A DNA stretch of 7,615 nucleotides from Candidatus Eiseniibacteriota bacterium (GTDB lineage Bacteria; Eisenbacteria; RBG-16-71-46; SZUA-252): NCBI GenBank assembly GCA_016880395.1, contig JAEHDN010000334.1, positions 1 to 7,615 on the forward strand, written 5' to 3'. The translations under genes were made by a program, and so were the position numbers. Below, piece after piece: positions 6,476 to 7,615 of this stretch. The notes beneath the pieces are model-generated. The model searched no databases, was not told where the DNA came from, and was given only the letters and a program-made list of their open reading frames with translations. The number at the start of each line of letters is the position of its first letter. The first letter of the stretch is position 1.

Positions 6476-7615
6476 GCCCCCGCATCGCCGCAGCCCAGAT
6501 GGATCTCCGGGAAGGGGAGCCGCGCGTCTACACGGTCACCGAGATCGCGCAGGCCATCCACTGGACGCTGGGGGACAGCTTCGGGAGCATCTCGGTTCAA
6601 GGCGAGATCACGAATCTCAGGCGCCAGTCGAGCGGGCACATCTATTTCGACCTCAAGGACGACAAGGCGCGCCTCAGGGTGTCGCTGTTCAAGAGCCGCG
6701 TCCGCGCGAGCCATGCGTCCCTCGCGGACGGCGTCGAGGTCCAGGTGGACGGCCGGCTCGAGTACTACGCGACGGGCGGCTCGCTCTCCCTCGTCGCGGA
6801 GCGGGTGGCGCCCGTCGGGCTGGGCGCGCTCCAGGCGCGCTTCGACGCACTCAAGCGCGCGCTCGAGGCCGAGGGGCTCTTCCGCCAGGAGCGCAAGCGC
6901 CTGCTGCCCCCCTATCCGACCCGCATCGGCATCGTGACCTCGCCCACGGGTGCGGCCATCCGGGACATGCTGCGCATCCTCCGGCAGCGCGCGCCCTACG
7001 TGCGGGTGGTCGTGGCGCCGAGCGCGGTCCAGGGAACGGGCGCGGCCCTCGAGATCGCGGCGGCGATCGGACTCCTCAACGAGTGGGGAGGCGTCGACGT
7101 GATCCTCGCGGGGCGCGGCGGGGGATCCATCGAGGACCTCTGGGCGTTCAACGAGGAGGCGGTCGTGCGCGCGATCGCAGGGTCGCGCATCCCGGTCGTC
7201 TCGGCCGTCGGGCACGAGACGGACTTCACGCTGGCCGATCTGGCTGCGGACGTGCGGGCGGCCACGCCGACCCACGCGGCCCAGCTCGTCGCTCCGAGCC
7301 GCGACGAGGTCTGCGGGGCGCTCGAGAAGATTTCGAAGCACGCGCGCGAGCGTCTCCGGCGGGAGCTGCGCGAGGCCAAGGCGCACCTCGACGGGATGCG
7401 ACATCATCACGCCCTTCGTGAGCCCGACCGAATGATCCGCGACGGCCGGCGGCGCGTGGACGAGCTCGACGACTGCCTCGGACGCGGCCTGGGCGCGTGG
7501 GTGCTCAGGTGCCGCCGGAGCGTCGACCAGCTCCATGGCGTGCTCCAGATCCACTCGCCCGGGAGCTCGCTCCAGCGCTCGCGCGAGCAGGTCCTCGCGC
7601 TCGCCCATCGGGCGG
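6472..7615 (+). CDS. xseA: Exodeoxyribonuclease VII large subunit (3'-truncated by window edge)
   Basis: Large, catalytic subunit of exonuclease VII, which degrades single-stranded DNA from both ends into short oligonucleotides together with several XseB chains. 381 codons are present and the frame is still open at the window end; the family is about 400-450 residues. The N-terminal OB domain spans about residues 18-112 (Y-T-V-T-E-I; then V-Q-G-E-I-T-N-L-R and G-H-I-Y-F-D-L-K-D). The catalytic domain follows with S-P-T-G-A-A-I-R-D (157-165), G-R-G-G-G-S-I-E-D-L-W-A-F-N (214-227), G-H-E-T-D-F-T (247-253) and R-A-A-T-P-T-H-A-A (262-270), then a charged helical region from about 278. The GTG start at 6472 overlaps the folD stop (GTGA) and has GGAG at 6463-6466, five bases upstream. 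An ATG at 6499 would drop nine residues before the OB domain and lacks a ribosome site. xseB is expected beyond the window. Confidence 0.97.
   Translation, partial: MSPRIAAAQMDLREGEPRVYTVTEIAQAIHWTLGDSFGSISVQGEITNLRRQSSGHIYFDLKDDKARLRVSLFKSRVRASHASLADGVEVQVDGRLEYYATGGSLSLVAERVAPVGLGALQARFDALKRALEAEGLFRQERKRLLPPYPTRIGIVTSPTGAAIRDMLRILRQRAPYVRVVVAPSAVQGTGAALEIAAAIGLLNEWGGVDVILAGRGGGSIEDLWAFNEEAVVRAIAGSRIPVVSAVGHETDFTLADLAADVRAATPTHAAQLVAPSRDEVCGALEKISKHARERLRRELREAKAHLDGMRHHHALREPDRMIRDGRRRVDELDDCLGRGLGAWVLRCRRSVDQLHGVLQIHSPGSSLQRSREQVLALAHRA

Noticed and set aside
6349..7608. Open frame of 419 codons on the - strand opposite xseA
   Set aside because: Opposite a clear XseA frame carrying all family motifs; the antisense translation is compositional noise.
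1..7615. CRISPR arrays, insertion sequences, attachment sites, tRNA genes, riboswitches, toxin or defence genes
   Set aside because: Reading the window gave no repeat array, transposase motif, terminal inverted repeats, tRNA-like fold or accessory gene; all coding space is taken by conserved housekeeping genes.

Overview
The window is a very GC-rich stretch of ordinary-looking bacterial chromosome, with G or C at most third codon positions. It is densely packed, with every gene on the + strand. It carries no insertion sequence, phage gene, CRISPR array, tRNA or rRNA. No gene is broken; the first and last are cut only by the window edges. The mix suggests an uncultured, high-GC, Gram-negative-type bacterium: ZapA with a ZapB-like coiled coil, a proteobacterial-style 6S RNA next to zapA, and a membrane-anchored RNase Y followed by YmdB. 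Candidate groups are the deltaproteobacterial lineages or phyla such as Eisenbacteria or Gemmatimonadota, but the sequence alone does not fix the phylum.

Layout. Positions 1-2261 hold the 3' part of pheT (phenylalanyl-tRNA synthetase beta chain), lacking roughly its first 45-50 codons. Overlapping its stop by four bases is a 95-residue all-coiled-coil protein (2258-2545), probably a ZapB-like division factor. zapA follows (2616-2909). Between zapA and rny lies a gap of 276 bases (2910-3185) without a credible protein gene. It folds into a long, interrupted rod with a 15-base-per-strand closing helix, a central bubble, a terminal hairpin and a 3' T-run. The size (about 180 nt), fold, sequence motifs and position next to zapA identify it as 6S RNA (ssrS), the regulator that binds housekeeping RNA polymerase. 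This is the most interesting element of the window.

rny (RNase Y, 3186-4754) starts 18 bases after the T-run that ends the 6S RNA. It is followed by ymdB (4773-5582, metallophosphoesterase), folD (5591-6475, one-carbon folate enzyme) and xseA (6472-7615, exonuclease VII large subunit, cut by the window end). Spacings of 18 and 8 bases and a 4-base overlap make rny-ymdB-folD-xseA look like one operon.

How they fit together: the window joins translation (pheT), Z-ring assembly (coiled coil, zapA), global transcription control (6S RNA), mRNA decay (rny, ymdB), one-carbon metabolism (folD) and DNA end processing (xseA). These are growth-linked housekeeping functions. No promoter is evident between the 6S RNA and rny, so rny may depend on transcription that passes through the 6S gene. 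I found no undescribed protein system here.
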